64,000 bases of DNA. Origin: Actinoallomurus sp048498315. GTDB taxonomy: Bacteria; Actinomycetota; Actinomycetes; Streptosporangiales; Streptosporangiaceae. Of the stretch, positions 28,287 through 37,615 are shown piece after piece. Numbering within the stretch: position 1 is the first letter of the stretch; every line of letters begins with the position of its first letter. Location of the stretch: positions 1 to 64,000 of the forward strand of contig JBEHYF010000005.1 of NCBI GenBank assembly GCA_048498315.1, in the 5' to 3' direction. A model generated the notes under the pieces. It saw nothing but the letters and a program-made list of their open reading frames with translations. It had not been told where the DNA came from and made no database searches. Made by a program: the position numbers and the translations under genes.

Positions 28287-29240
28287 TCACACTTGGTGGG
28301 TGAGCTCGGCGGCGCCTGTGTCCTGGAGCCAGCGCTCGGCATCGATCGCCGCCGCGCACCCGGTGCCGGCCGCGGTGATGGCCTGACGATACGTGTGGTC
28401 CACCACGTCGCCCGCGGCGAACACGCCCGGGATCTTCGTGCGCGTGCTCGGGGCGTCCACGATCAGGTAGCCCTCGTCGTCGACGTCGAGCTGGCCGGCG
28501 AACAGCTCGGTGCGCGGCTCGTGTCCGATCGCGATGAACAGGCCGGACACCGCCAGGGTGCGCTCCTCGCCCGTGTGGACGTCGCGGAGCCGCACGCCGG
28601 TCACCCGGTCGTCGCCGAGGATCTCGGCGACCTCGCTGTTCCACGCGAAGCGGATCTTGTCGTTCGCGAACGCCCGGTCCTGCATGATCTTGCTGGCGCG
28701 GAGCCCGTCGCGACGGTGGACCACGGTGACGGAGCGCGCGAACCGGGTCAGGAAGATCGCCTCTTCCATCGCCGAGTCGCCGCCGCCGACCACCGCGATG
28801 TCCTTGTCGCGGAAGAAGAATCCGTCACAGGTGGCGCACCAGGACACGCCGTGCCCGGACAGTCGCTTCTCCGACGGCAGGCCGAGCTCACGGTACTTCG
28901 AGCCGGTGGCGATGATGACCGCCTTGGCGAGGTAGGTCTCGCCGTCGACCTTGACGACCTTCGGCGACGCCGTGAGGTCGACCTCGGTGACGTCGTCGGC
29001 GATCAGCTCCGCGCCGAAGCGCTCGGCCTGCTTGCGGAGGTTGTCCATCAGGTCGGGGCCCTGGATGCCGTCGGGGAAGCCCGGGAAGTTCTCCACCTCG
29101 GTGGTGTTCATCAGGGCGCCTCCGGCGGTGACCGAGCCCTCGAAGACGAGCGGTTTCAGATCGCCGCGCGCGGCGTACACGGCTGCCGTGTAGCCCGCCG
29201 GCCCGGAGCCGATGATGATCACATTCCGGACGTCACTCAC
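28287..29240 (-). CDS. trxB: Thioredoxin reductase
   Basis: 317 residues. FAD-binding IIIGSGPAGYTAAVYAAR, redox pair SWCATCDGFF, NADPH-binding VVGGGDSAMEEAIFL and GVFAAGDVVDHTYRQA give all four family motifs. It passes electrons from NADPH to thioredoxin. GTG 29240 is the start. It sits upstream of trxA on the same strand. Confidence 0.97.
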   Translation of the reverse strand: MSDVRNVIIIGSGPAGYTAAVYAARGDLKPLVFEGSVTAGGALMNTTEVENFPGFPDGIQGPDLMDNLRKQAERFGAELIADDVTEVDLTASPKVVKVDGETYLAKAVIIATGSKYRELGLPSEKRLSGHGVSWCATCDGFFFRDKDIAVVGGGDSAMEEAIFLTRFARSVTVVHRRDGLRASKIMQDRAFANDKIRFAWNSEVAEILGDDRVTGVRLRDVHTGEERTLAVSGLFIAIGHEPRTELFAGQLDVDDEGYLIVDAPSTRTKIPGVFAAGDVVDHTYRQAITAAGTGCAAAIDAERWLQDTGAAELTHQV

Positions 29241-29828
29241 CGCAGTGCCTTTCCTCGATCGCGTCGGCGAAGCCGCCCCTCCGCCGCGTCACCCTCGCTC
29301 GCAGTGACGTAAACCGATCCTAGGGCGCGGGGATTCCCGCAGACGCCACCGGCACGGCCGCCGCAGGCCGCCGCCGCGCGCCGTCAGCACCGGTCCGGGC
29401 ACCGCCCGGTTGACCGCCGGGAACTGAGAAAAAGCCGAGGCGAGAGCAGGACCGCCCCTCGGACAGTCGGCGGCGAGACGTTGACCGGCACAACCGCCGC
29501 GGCACCCACCGCATCCCTGCAGCGGCGGGCCGGCCGCTAGGCGACGACACGCCGGCCGGCCGTAACGCGGAAGGGCGACCACCGGCGCCGGGGCCGCACT
29601 GGAGCCGCGCTGAGAACGCTGAGAAAGCCGAAAAAGATTGAGCAAGTTGGGAACGCTGGGAACGGAAGACGCGGACGGCGGTCGCCCGCCGACGAGCGCC
29701 GCGGGGACCGCCGGGCGGCGCCGGCGCGCGGGCCGGACGGATAGAGTCGACGGTGGTTCGCTCGCCGACCACCGGCCCGGCAGCGGGCCGCGCCGGGAGA
29801 GCGTCCATGCCGCCCGGGCTGCTCGGTG
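29241..29828. other. Intergenic region upstream of trxB
   Basis: 588 bases with no credible gene. It likely includes the trxB promoter. Short GAGAA and GCTGAG runs at 29590-29660 were seen but not interpreted. Confidence 0.4.
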
Positions 29829-30587
29829 TCAGCGGGTGATCTGGCGATGGGCGATGATGTCGGTGTCGGTGGCCGAGCAGCGCGGGCCGACGACCCAGAC
29901 GTCGGCCTGATGGGTGTCGACGCCCGGCAGCGCGATGATCGTCGCCGGCCGGCCGTCGTACGTCGCGGAGTCGACGAGCAGTGGCGGCTTGCCGCCGCTC
30001 ACACGCTCGACGCAGCCGTCGAGACCCGGAGCGGCGCTCAGGACGTGTTGTGCGGCGGACGGGCTGGTGGACAGCGCCGCGGCGACCTGCGATTCCAGGC
30101 CCGCGGAGGTGTACCGGCGGCCGCTGTGAATCGCGGTGTACGGAGCGGACTTCGCCGCCTGCGGCCGGGGTCGCGCGCCCCGCGCGTCGGGTCGAGAAGG
30201 CTCCTCCACCGGGCGCTGGGAGACGGCCGCGCTGTCGGCGCCTCCGCTGTTCAGAACCGTGCGGGCGACCACGCCGCCGCCGCCCACGACGACTACGGCG
30301 GCAGCGGCCGCCGCCAAGAACTGAAACCGGCGGGCGCGGCGGTGGCCGGGCACGTGCGAGGCGGCTTCGGCGGCGATTGCCGCGTCGAGGCGTTCGACGA
30401 GGTGCGCCGGCATCGGCGGAACGGGCGCCTCTGCGAGAACGCGGGTCACCTCCGCGACCTCGGCGGCGCGGTCGCGGCATCGGGCGCAGTCGGACAGGTG
30501 TGCCCGCGCGGACGCGGCCGCATCCTCGTCGAGAATCCCCTCGGCGAGGTCGGCCAGCGCATCGTAGTCGAGGTGTGCGGCAGTCAC
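29829..30587 (-). CDS. Zinc-finger anti-sigma factor
   Basis: 252 residues. The N-terminal ARAHLSDCARCRDRAAEV contains the H-x3-C-x2-C zinc motif of ZAS anti-sigma factors, which can sense thiol oxidation. One membrane helix (FQFLAAAAAAVVVVGGGG) follows near residues 85-105, and an extracytoplasmic C-terminal domain ends the protein. GTG 30587 overlaps the sigma-factor stop (GTGA), so the pair is coupled. The role as partner of the upstream sigma factor is inferred from this arrangement. Confidence 0.9.
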   Translation of the reverse strand: MTAAHLDYDALADLAEGILDEDAAASARAHLSDCARCRDRAAEVAEVTRVLAEAPVPPMPAHLVERLDAAIAAEAASHVPGHRRARRFQFLAAAAAAVVVVGGGGVVARTVLNSGGADSAAVSQRPVEEPSRPDARGARPRPQAAKSAPYTAIHSGRRYTSAGLESQVAAALSTSPSAAQHVLSAAPGLDGCVERVSGGKPPLLVDSATYDGRPATIIALPGVDTHQADVWVVGPRCSATDTDIIAHRQITR

Positions 30588-31213
30588 GCGGTTGTGCCAC
30601 CTCCTTCCTCCGCAGGTTCGACGGACGAGCCGCGTCCGTGGTTCCGCAGATGGCCGAGAAGCGGTGCGAGGCGTGCTCGCCCCCGTGCGCACCGGCTCTT
30701 GATCGTGCCTGGTGGGACCTCCAGAACCCGCGCAGCCTCATCTACGGCATACCCCATCATGTCGACGAGCACGAGCGCGGCCCGCTGCTCGAAGGGTATG
30801 TGCTGCAGCGCCTCGTTCACGTCGAGGGACAGCTCGTGCGCCGACGTGGGGTCGGCGTTCTTGGGCGCGACGGAGTCGAGCGTCGCGTCGTCGCCCAGTG
30901 GGATGGCCGGACGGACTGACCGGCGCCGCAGCCGGTCGAGGCAGGCGTTGACCACGATGCGGTGCAGCCAGGTGGTGACGGCCGCGTCGCCGCGGAACCG
31001 GCCGGCGGCGCGGTAGGCCGACAGGAACGCGTCCTGCAGCGCGTCCGCCGCCTCCTCCTGGTCGCCGAGGGTGCGCAGCGCCACCGCCCACATGCGGTCG
31101 CGGTGCCGCTGGACCAGTTCGGCGAACGCGTACGGGTCTCCGCACGCGTGCCGTGACAGCAGTTCCTTGTCCGGGACGGCCTCCACCGGACGTCCCCCGC
31201 GCATGACCGCCAT
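30584..31213 (-). CDS. sigM: ECF sigma factor, SigM-like
   Basis: 209 residues. Region 2 is seen in DAFLSAYRAAGRFRGDAAVT and TWLHRIVVNACLDRLRRR. Region 4 is FEQRAALVLVDMMGYAVDEA followed by ARVLEVPPGTIKSRCARGRA. ATG 31213 or the ATG at 31204 can start it. The order with anti-sigma, trxB and trxA, and murJ upstream, matches SigM loci of mycobacteria and streptomycetes, so the name is likely but rests on context. Confidence 0.88.
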   Translation of the reverse strand: MAVMRGGRPVEAVPDKELLSRHACGDPYAFAELVQRHRDRMWAVALRTLGDQEEAADALQDAFLSAYRAAGRFRGDAAVTTWLHRIVVNACLDRLRRRSVRPAIPLGDDATLDSVAPKNADPTSAHELSLDVNEALQHIPFEQRAALVLVDMMGYAVDEAARVLEVPPGTIKSRCARGRARLAPLLGHLRNHGRGSSVEPAEEGGGTTA

Positions 31214-31541
31214 ATCCCGTCAGCCCGCTCCGTAACCGGCGACCCCGCCGATGGTCCGCCGCATTCGTCGTGCGCTCCCCGTGGCGACCCCCGTGGCGCC
31301 ATGGCGTGCCCGGCCGCCGCGCCGGCAGGGCCGGCGGATGCGGGATCCGGCGTGTCGGGGGGCGCTCAGCACGGTCACGATGGTAGCCCTCGGCAGCCGA
31401 TCACGCCCAGCGTGAGCGGATCACCCCATTCCGTGATCACCACGTTATTCAGCCCGATTCGACGGGTGCGTGCGCCGCCTCCGGCGCTGACCGGCGAGAC
31501 CCGGCTCGTCCGGCCGCCGACGTCGGGACTCGCCGGCGCGG
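31214..31541. other. sigM upstream region
   Basis: 328 bases between the pseudokinase stop and the sigma factor on the same strand. No gene seen. It should hold the sigma-factor promoter, which is often autoregulated in this family; I could not assign it. Confidence 0.4.
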
Positions 31542-33134
31542 TCAGCCCGTGCCGGCGACCTTCACGTCTTTCACGAAGATCTGGAACTTGCCGTTGACGT
31601 TGGGCAGCTTCGTGAACCAGAGCGTGACGTACTGGCCTTCGGTGGGCCGGCCGCTCAGATCGAACGTGCCCGATGCGGCCGTTGAGGCGGCGACCGTCGT
31701 GTCGGCGTTGGTGCCCGCGTCGCCGACGTGGAGTTCGACGGTGCCGGGCGTGCCACTGGGCATGGTGACGGTGACCTTGTCGACGGTCACCGCCTTGCCC
31801 ATGTCGATGACCAGCCCGACGCCCTTCCGGAGCCTGCCGAATTGATCGTCGAAGTAGTACTGGGTCTTCCAGGAGCTCGACTTGCTGGCGTCGATGGCCT
31901 TGCCGGTGCCCTGGTCGGCCGAGCCGTCGGGATGCGGTGGCGGGTTGTAGGCGTGCGCACCGACGGGCTGCAGCACCTGGGTGGACGGCGCCGACGACCG
32001 GGAGGCCGTCGCCGGGGGCCGCGACCGGGGTTCGCCGCCGTTGCCGCCGAGCCTGCTCAGGCCCCATCCGCCGACCGCCAGGACGACCACGGCGATCACG
32101 GCGGCGACCGCGAGCGCGGGCCTGCTGACCGGTCCGCGGCCGCCGGCCGGGCTCCTGTGCCCGCCATGGCCGCCATCGTGGCCGTGGTCCACGGTGCGCT
32201 CGTACGCCTGGCGGGCAGGCGCACGGTGCCGTATCCGCGCGCTGTCCGGGACGGTCTGCGCCGACGGTACCGGCGCTGGCGTCGTCATCGCCCGGGTGTG
32301 CTCCTGCGTCTCCGGGCGCGGCACCACGGCCGGCGGGGTCGAGCCCACGAGCGGCACGAACGGCAGCGGCGAGCGGGGGACGCGGGAGACGGCGTCGGCG
32401 AAGGCCGCCGGCGACTCCAGCGGCCCCTGCGATCCGTGCGCGGGGAGCCCGAGGGTGCGGCAGACGATCGAGTCGAGGTTGTGCGGGATGCCCGCGCGGA
32501 CCTGTCCGGGCGGCAGGGCGCGCCCGTCGGCGCCGGTCGGCGGGGCCTGCAGGCCGGTGTTCTCCCCGCCCGGCCAGTAGCCGGTCAGCGCGGCGTACAG
32601 CATCTTGCCGAGGCCGCGCGCGTCGTCCAGCGCCTGCGTGTCGGAGGTGGCCCCCGACAGCACGGCTTCGACGCCCAGGCCGGTGATCTTGACCGTACCG
32701 CTGCTGGTCCAGACGAGGTTGTGCGGGGTGAGGCAGAGGTGGGCCAGGCCGGCGGCGTGCGCGGAGGTGAGCGCCTCGGCCGCCTCCAGGAGGAACGCCG
32801 CAGCGCGGTCGGGCTCCATCGGCCCGTGCGCGAGCAGGTCGTTCAGGGTTTCGCCGGTGACCCACTCGCTCACGACGTACGCGCGCTCGCCGGCGTCTTC
32901 GGCGTCGAAGACCTGGGTCAGCCGCGGGTCGGTGAGCCGGCTGGCGGCCCGGGCCGCCGTCACGACCTCGCTGACGCGGGGGAATCCGGGGTCGAAGGTG
33001 AGCACCGCGACGGACCGGGCCAGGATCTCGTCCGTCGCCTTCCAGAACGTCGAACCGCCCGCTTCGCTCACCCGGTCGTCCAGACGGTAGCGACCGGCGA
33101 GGCGGGTCCCAGGCTCTATGACGGACGTACTCAA
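31542..33134 (-). CDS. Pseudokinase with membrane helix and discoidin-like domain
   Basis: 530 residues. Residues 1-270 have a protein-kinase fold but lack catalysis: the VAIK lysine is Leu45 (VAVL), HRD is His-Leu-Cys at 132-134 (HLCLTPHNL), and DFG is Gly-Leu-Gly at 152-154. A disordered stretch, one membrane helix near 335-355 and an extracytoplasmic beta domain follow (KSSSWKTQYYFDDQFGRL, GVGLVIDMGKAVTVDKV), of F5/8-type appearance. It lies directly downstream of murJ. In mycobacteria the MurJ homologue carries a fused pseudokinase that recruits an FHA protein, so a regulatory role in lipid II export is a fair inference. Confidence 0.88.
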   Translation of the reverse strand: MSTSVIEPGTRLAGRYRLDDRVSEAGGSTFWKATDEILARSVAVLTFDPGFPRVSEVVTAARAASRLTDPRLTQVFDAEDAGERAYVVSEWVTGETLNDLLAHGPMEPDRAAAFLLEAAEALTSAHAAGLAHLCLTPHNLVWTSSGTVKITGLGVEAVLSGATSDTQALDDARGLGKMLYAALTGYWPGGENTGLQAPPTGADGRALPPGQVRAGIPHNLDSIVCRTLGLPAHGSQGPLESPAAFADAVSRVPRSPLPFVPLVGSTPPAVVPRPETQEHTRAMTTPAPVPSAQTVPDSARIRHRAPARQAYERTVDHGHDGGHGGHRSPAGGRGPVSRPALAVAAVIAVVVLAVGGWGLSRLGGNGGEPRSRPPATASRSSAPSTQVLQPVGAHAYNPPPHPDGSADQGTGKAIDASKSSSWKTQYYFDDQFGRLRKGVGLVIDMGKAVTVDKVTVTMPSGTPGTVELHVGDAGTNADTTVAASTAASGTFDLSGRPTEGQYVTLWFTKLPNVNGKFQIFVKDVKVAGTG

Positions 33135-33323
33135 CGCGGCGTCCGGTCCAGGTGATCGCTTCCCATTTTCCGTGCCCCGGCTCCCTTACGCCTTCGATCC
33201 TCCTCGCTCCGTCGGGGGCGGGAAGAAACGTTGTCCACTCCGCCTGATGGTAGGACGCACGGAGGTCTCCATCGGGTTACACCCGCCCCTGATCGCGCAC
33301 CTCCACCATACGGGCAGCTTCTC

Positions 33324-35057
33324 CTAACTCGCCCCACGTCCCGGCAACCTGGCCATCACGGTTCGATACAGGGTTTCCACCTCAGCCACCCGCAATTTGC
33401 GCGCTACCACCGCATACAGGGCAACGGCTCCGATCCCGCCGACGACCAGGGCGCCCAGCGACGAGACGATGTTGTAGTAGAACAACCTGAACGTCAGCTG
33501 ATGGATCGCCAGCGCGAACAGCAACGCCGGCACGGTCGCGATGACGATCTTGACGTGCGTGGCGACGATGTGCCGGGCGCCCAGACCCGACAACCGGCGG
33601 CGTAGGATCACGGCCGCGACGACGCAGCCGAACGTCCAGGAGATGCCCAGTGCGATCGAGATCCCCTCGGTGATCATCTCGGTCGGCAGCGTGTGATAGC
33701 CGATCACCGCGATCGTGATGCTGATCGCCACGTTGAAGACCGCCATCAGCGCGGGCGTGCGCGTGTCGGCGAGCGCGTAGAAGACCCGCAGCAGCAGCTG
33801 GTAGACCGCGAACGGGACGAGCGCGAACGTGAACGCCTGCAGCACGTTCGCGATCACCAGCGCCGACGAGATGTGCGTGGAACCGTGCGCGAAGAACAGC
33901 GTGGTCAGCTCCGGCGCCAGCGCGAACAGCAGCGCCGCCGACGGCACGATCACCGCGGACGACAGGTTCAGCGCCGAGGACATGTCCTCCCGGACCAGGT
34001 CGAGCCGCTTCTCGGAGGCGTGCCGGCTCATGCGCGGCAGCAGCGCCGTGACCACCGACACGCCGACGATCGCGTACGGGAGCTGGAACAGCAGGTAGGC
34101 GTTGCTCCACGGGGTGAGCCCGACGCCGTACGGCAGCCCCTCCTGCTTGCCCCGCACGCCCGCGCCGTTGGCGATGTTGGTGTTGACCACGAAGCCGACC
34201 TGCTGGATGGCGACGTACATCAGCGTCCACAGCGCCATGCCGCCGACCGGGGCCAGCTCCTCGCGGCGGAAGTCGAACCGCGGGCGGAAGCGGAAGCCCA
34301 CCTTGCGCAGTGACGGCCACATCGCCACCGTCTGCACCACGATGCCGAGCGTGGTGCCGCCCGCGATCAGCACGACCTCGGTGTGCGTGATGGTGCCGGG
34401 CGTCACGCCCGGACCGGCCACCAACAGGAACGCCCCGCCGACCAGGATGACGACGATGTTGTTCAGCACCGGCGTCCACATCGGCGCGGCGAAGCTGCCG
34501 CGGGCGTTCAGCGACGCTCCGGCCAGCGCGCCGACCCCGTAGAAGAAGATCTGCGGCAGGAAGAACAGCGCGAACAGTACGGCGAGGTCGTGCTGCTGCT
34601 TGTGGTAGGCGCTGGCGGAGATGTCGACCAGCAGCGGGGCGCACAGCATCGCGATGCCGGTGAGTGCGAGCAGGCTGCCGAGCACGATGGTGAGCAGCCG
34701 CGCCTCGTACTCCTCGCCGTACTTGCGGTCCTTCTCCAGCGCCCGGACCAGCATCGGCACGTGCACCGCGGTGAGGACGCCCCCGAGCAGCAGGTCGTAG
34801 ATCTGGTTGGGGAAGGTGTTGGCGGTGTTGTACACGTCGCCGAGCGGGCCGGTGCCCAGCGCGATGACGATCACTGCGGTGCGGATGAACCCGGTGGCCC
34901 GGGAGGCGATCGTGCCCAGCGCCATGACGGCGCTTGACTTCAGCAGGCCGCTCGCGCCGCGCCCGCGGGCCGGCTCCTCCGTGGGCTCCTCGGGGGAGAT
35001 CGCCGGCAGGTCGACGCGCGTGGTCGCGACCTCGGGGGTCGGCTCCGCCTCAGGCAC
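33324..35057 (-). CDS. murJ: Lipid II flippase MurJ (MviN)
   Basis: 577 residues from GTG 35057, which follows AGGAG and overlaps the DUF6049 stop by eight bases. An ATG at 35126 would extend it into that gene. Around 14 membrane helices follow a short acidic cytoplasmic N-terminus. Family landmarks include SRATGFIRTAVIVIALG, FPNQIYDLLLGGVLTAVHVP and GVSVVTALLPRMSRHA. It flips the peptidoglycan precursor lipid II outward. The pseudokinase domain fused to it in mycobacteria is here a separate gene downstream. Confidence 0.93.
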   Translation of the reverse strand: MPEAEPTPEVATTRVDLPAISPEEPTEEPARGRGASGLLKSSAVMALGTIASRATGFIRTAVIVIALGTGPLGDVYNTANTFPNQIYDLLLGGVLTAVHVPMLVRALEKDRKYGEEYEARLLTIVLGSLLALTGIAMLCAPLLVDISASAYHKQQHDLAVLFALFFLPQIFFYGVGALAGASLNARGSFAAPMWTPVLNNIVVILVGGAFLLVAGPGVTPGTITHTEVVLIAGGTTLGIVVQTVAMWPSLRKVGFRFRPRFDFRREELAPVGGMALWTLMYVAIQQVGFVVNTNIANGAGVRGKQEGLPYGVGLTPWSNAYLLFQLPYAIVGVSVVTALLPRMSRHASEKRLDLVREDMSSALNLSSAVIVPSAALLFALAPELTTLFFAHGSTHISSALVIANVLQAFTFALVPFAVYQLLLRVFYALADTRTPALMAVFNVAISITIAVIGYHTLPTEMITEGISIALGISWTFGCVVAAVILRRRLSGLGARHIVATHVKIVIATVPALLFALAIHQLTFRLFYYNIVSSLGALVVGGIGAVALYAVVARKLRVAEVETLYRTVMARLPGRGAS

Positions 35058-37104
35058 TGGTCTCCTCCGCTCCGTTTCCCCGGCGCCGGATGATCCGGAC
35101 GCCGACGCCGAGGAAGAGTACGGCAAGTGAGACGCCGGTGATGAGCAGGGCGGTCCGCCCGTAGCCGGTCGCGCGCACCCGCAGGACGTGGGTGTCCCCG
35201 AAGGGCCGGCCGTCGGGCGCGAGCAGGTCGAGGTTGACGTAGGCGGGTCCGTTGGCCGCGGCCTTCATGTACAGCGTGACCTGGTCCTTGTGGCCCGCAT
35301 CGAGGGTGATCGTCTGGTCGCCGCCCTCGACCTGCAGCCGCGTGTCGTTCTGCGAGTAGGCGTGCACCCGCACCTGCACCGTGCCGTGGTCGAGGCCGTT
35401 GGAGATGGTGATCGGGATGCGCCCCGACCGCCCGGCCAGCGTTGAGCTGTCGTTCAGCACCCTGATCTTGCCGGCCGCCGCGGAGAGCTCGTCGTCCAGC
35501 GTCTGCCGCAGCGCGGTGCCGGCGCTGGTCTGGTCGTCCCACGCCGACGACTCCATGCGCGGCACGCCGAGCACGAATCCGCTCTGCGGCGGCTGGAAGA
35601 TCGCCGTGAACTGCCGGATCCGCGCGCCGAGGTACTTCACCTGGCGCAGGAAGTGCCGGGACAGGCCCGCGTCCAGCTTCTGCGCCTGCAGCGTGCGGGT
35701 CACCGGACGCATCGACTGGACGTCTTTCAGCGCGACGGCCTTGAGCCAGGGCGCGGTCGCCGACGCGTCCAGCAGGTACCGGGCGAACGCCGGATCAGGG
35801 TCCCAGCGCCGCGGTGGCACGACCACGACGGTCCGCCCGCGGAACGGCGCCTCACCGGTGATCATCGCGGTCTCGGCCAGGAAGCGCTGCTCGGCGAGGA
35901 CGGTGCCGCCGGGGGAGCGCGTGTCACGGTCGCCGACGACCTTGCTGAGCGTGTCGTCGAAGGCGATGAGGTTCACCTTGGTGCCATGGATGGTCTGCCG
36001 GGTGAGGGGATCGCTGGTGATCTGGGCCTGCAGGTCGGGCAGGATCGTGCTGTCCAGCAGGATCGTGCGGTCGCCGGCGGAGACCAGGTTCGACAGCGTC
36101 CGCTGGTCGGCGAGGCCGTCGGGCGGCACGGCGACCGAGGTGGTCGGGCCGATCATGTGCGCCGCCGTCATCTTCGCGGTGGCGGCCTCGGTGGCGCTGC
36201 GGATGTCGCCGCGCATGCCGGCCCGCGACAGCGAGAGGACGTCGGCGTCGGCGTACGGCGTCGCGATGAGGGGTTTCTGGGCGGTGGCGCCGCGCAGCAG
36301 GCTGAGCCAGGTCGCCGCCGCGGCGCTGGGGGCGCGGTGCACGTCGCTCTTGACCGTGTAGCCGTTCTTGTCGGACATCGCCACCGCGTCGTCGACCAGC
36401 GCCGGGTCGACGAGCCAGCTGATGGGGGTGCGGGTGCGGGCGGCCGTGGTGACCAGGCGGTCGAGCCGCCCGCTGCCGAACTCGCGTTCGAGCTCGGTGT
36501 CGGTGAACGTCGCGTCGTCCGCGCGGTGCGGCTGGTCGACGACGGGCCAGATCCAGGAGATCCGGGTCTTCTGGGCGTTCGTTCCCTTGGGGTAGTACGT
36601 GATGAAGGTCCGCTGGCGCCCGATCACCCCGGACGGGCCGTCCACCTCCACCTCGATCGGGTAGACGCCGAACAGACGCAGTCCCATCTGGCGGGCTTGC
36701 ATCGACAGCAGCCACTGCTGCTGCCCGCCGGAGGGCAGCGCGGACGGCAGCGGCACGGACGGCCCCGCCGACACGGGGTCGGCACCCTTGCCCTCGGCGT
36801 ACGCCTCCAGCGCGCCGCGGCTGGTCAGCGGGTGGGTGTCGAACCGCAGGCGAACCGAAAGCCGCTGGTAGGAGGTGCCGGACCCGTTCTGCAGGAGGCC
36901 GTGCAGCCGGAGCGTCGTCGTCGGCTTGGTGACGTAACGGGGCGTGATGCCGCTGATGACGACCGAGACCGGGTACCGCCCGGTCGGCTGGCGGTCGCGG
37001 GAGGCGTGCGTGCGGGCCGCATGGTGTCCCGGCGGGGCGGGCGCGGCGATCGCCGGTCCGCCGTTCAGCAGCAGCGGGACCGCAAGGGCGAGCAGCCGTT
37101 TCAC
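35050..37104 (-). CDS. DUF6049 secreted, membrane-anchored protein
   Basis: 684 residues. A signal peptide (RLLALAVPLLLNGGPAIAAP) is followed by a large extracytoplasmic region and one C-terminal membrane helix (TALLITGVSLAVLFLGVG) with a short basic tail. This is the DUF6049 family that lies between the Nudix hydrolase and murJ in actinomycetes. Function unknown; an envelope role is inferred from neighbours. GTG 37104 overlaps the Nudix stop by four bases, so Nudix, DUF6049 and murJ are coupled. Confidence 0.88.
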   Translation of the reverse strand: MKRLLALAVPLLLNGGPAIAAPAPPGHHAARTHASRDRQPTGRYPVSVVISGITPRYVTKPTTTLRLHGLLQNGSGTSYQRLSVRLRFDTHPLTSRGALEAYAEGKGADPVSAGPSVPLPSALPSGGQQQWLLSMQARQMGLRLFGVYPIEVEVDGPSGVIGRQRTFITYYPKGTNAQKTRISWIWPVVDQPHRADDATFTDTELEREFGSGRLDRLVTTAARTRTPISWLVDPALVDDAVAMSDKNGYTVKSDVHRAPSAAAATWLSLLRGATAQKPLIATPYADADVLSLSRAGMRGDIRSATEAATAKMTAAHMIGPTTSVAVPPDGLADQRTLSNLVSAGDRTILLDSTILPDLQAQITSDPLTRQTIHGTKVNLIAFDDTLSKVVGDRDTRSPGGTVLAEQRFLAETAMITGEAPFRGRTVVVVPPRRWDPDPAFARYLLDASATAPWLKAVALKDVQSMRPVTRTLQAQKLDAGLSRHFLRQVKYLGARIRQFTAIFQPPQSGFVLGVPRMESSAWDDQTSAGTALRQTLDDELSAAAGKIRVLNDSSTLAGRSGRIPITISNGLDHGTVQVRVHAYSQNDTRLQVEGGDQTITLDAGHKDQVTLYMKAAANGPAYVNLDLLAPDGRPFGDTHVLRVRATGYGRTALLITGVSLAVLFLGVGVRIIRRRGNGAEETSA

Positions 37105-37580
37105 CTGGCGTCCGCGAGGAGGTCCGGAACCTTGGCCACGAGCAGCCGCTCGTCGTCGTAGGCGAGCCTGTCGGCCACCTCGTCCAGCGGTACCCAGGCG
37201 ACCGCGGCGACCTCGTCGTCGCCGTCGGACAGCTCGCCGCCCTCGGCGAGCAGCAGGTGGTGGTGCACCGTCTTATGGACGCGGAGCCGGCCCGCGGAGA
37301 ACCAGTAGTCGATCGCGCCCAGGGCGGCGACGATCCGGCCCCGGACGCCGGTCTCCTCCTCCACCTCGCGCACCGCCGCCTCCTCGATCGTCTCGTCGGC
37401 CTCGACGTGCCCTTTCGGCAGCGACCACTGGAGCCGGCCCGTACGGTCGTACCGGGCGATCAGCACCGCCCGAGGAGCGCCCGATACGTCGACGACCAGC
37501 CCGCCCGCCGACGTCTCCTCACGGTGACGGCCCGGCGGGCCGAGGGGCCGTCGGCGAGTCGGTCTGCGCTGACGGGACAC
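37101..37580 (-). CDS. Nudix hydrolase
   Basis: 159 residues. The Nudix box GHVEADETIEEAAVREVEEE followed by TG matches G-x5-E-x7-R-E-U-x-E-E-x-G-U. It is expected to hydrolyse a nucleoside diphosphate linked to another group. The conserved actinobacterial neighbour of the CCA transferase and DUF6049. GTG 37580 is the start; the basic N-terminus (SRQRRPTRRRP) is typical for this locus. Confidence 0.92.
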   Translation of the reverse strand: MSRQRRPTRRRPLGPPGRHREETSAGGLVVDVSGAPRAVLIARYDRTGRLQWSLPKGHVEADETIEEAAVREVEEETGVRGRIVAALGAIDYWFSAGRLRVHKTVHHHLLLAEGGELSDGDDEVAAVAWVPLDEVADRLAYDDERLLVAKVPDLLADAR

Positions 37581-37615
37581 GGCGGCAATCGTAGTGGCCG
37601 CTCATGCCGCTTCGG

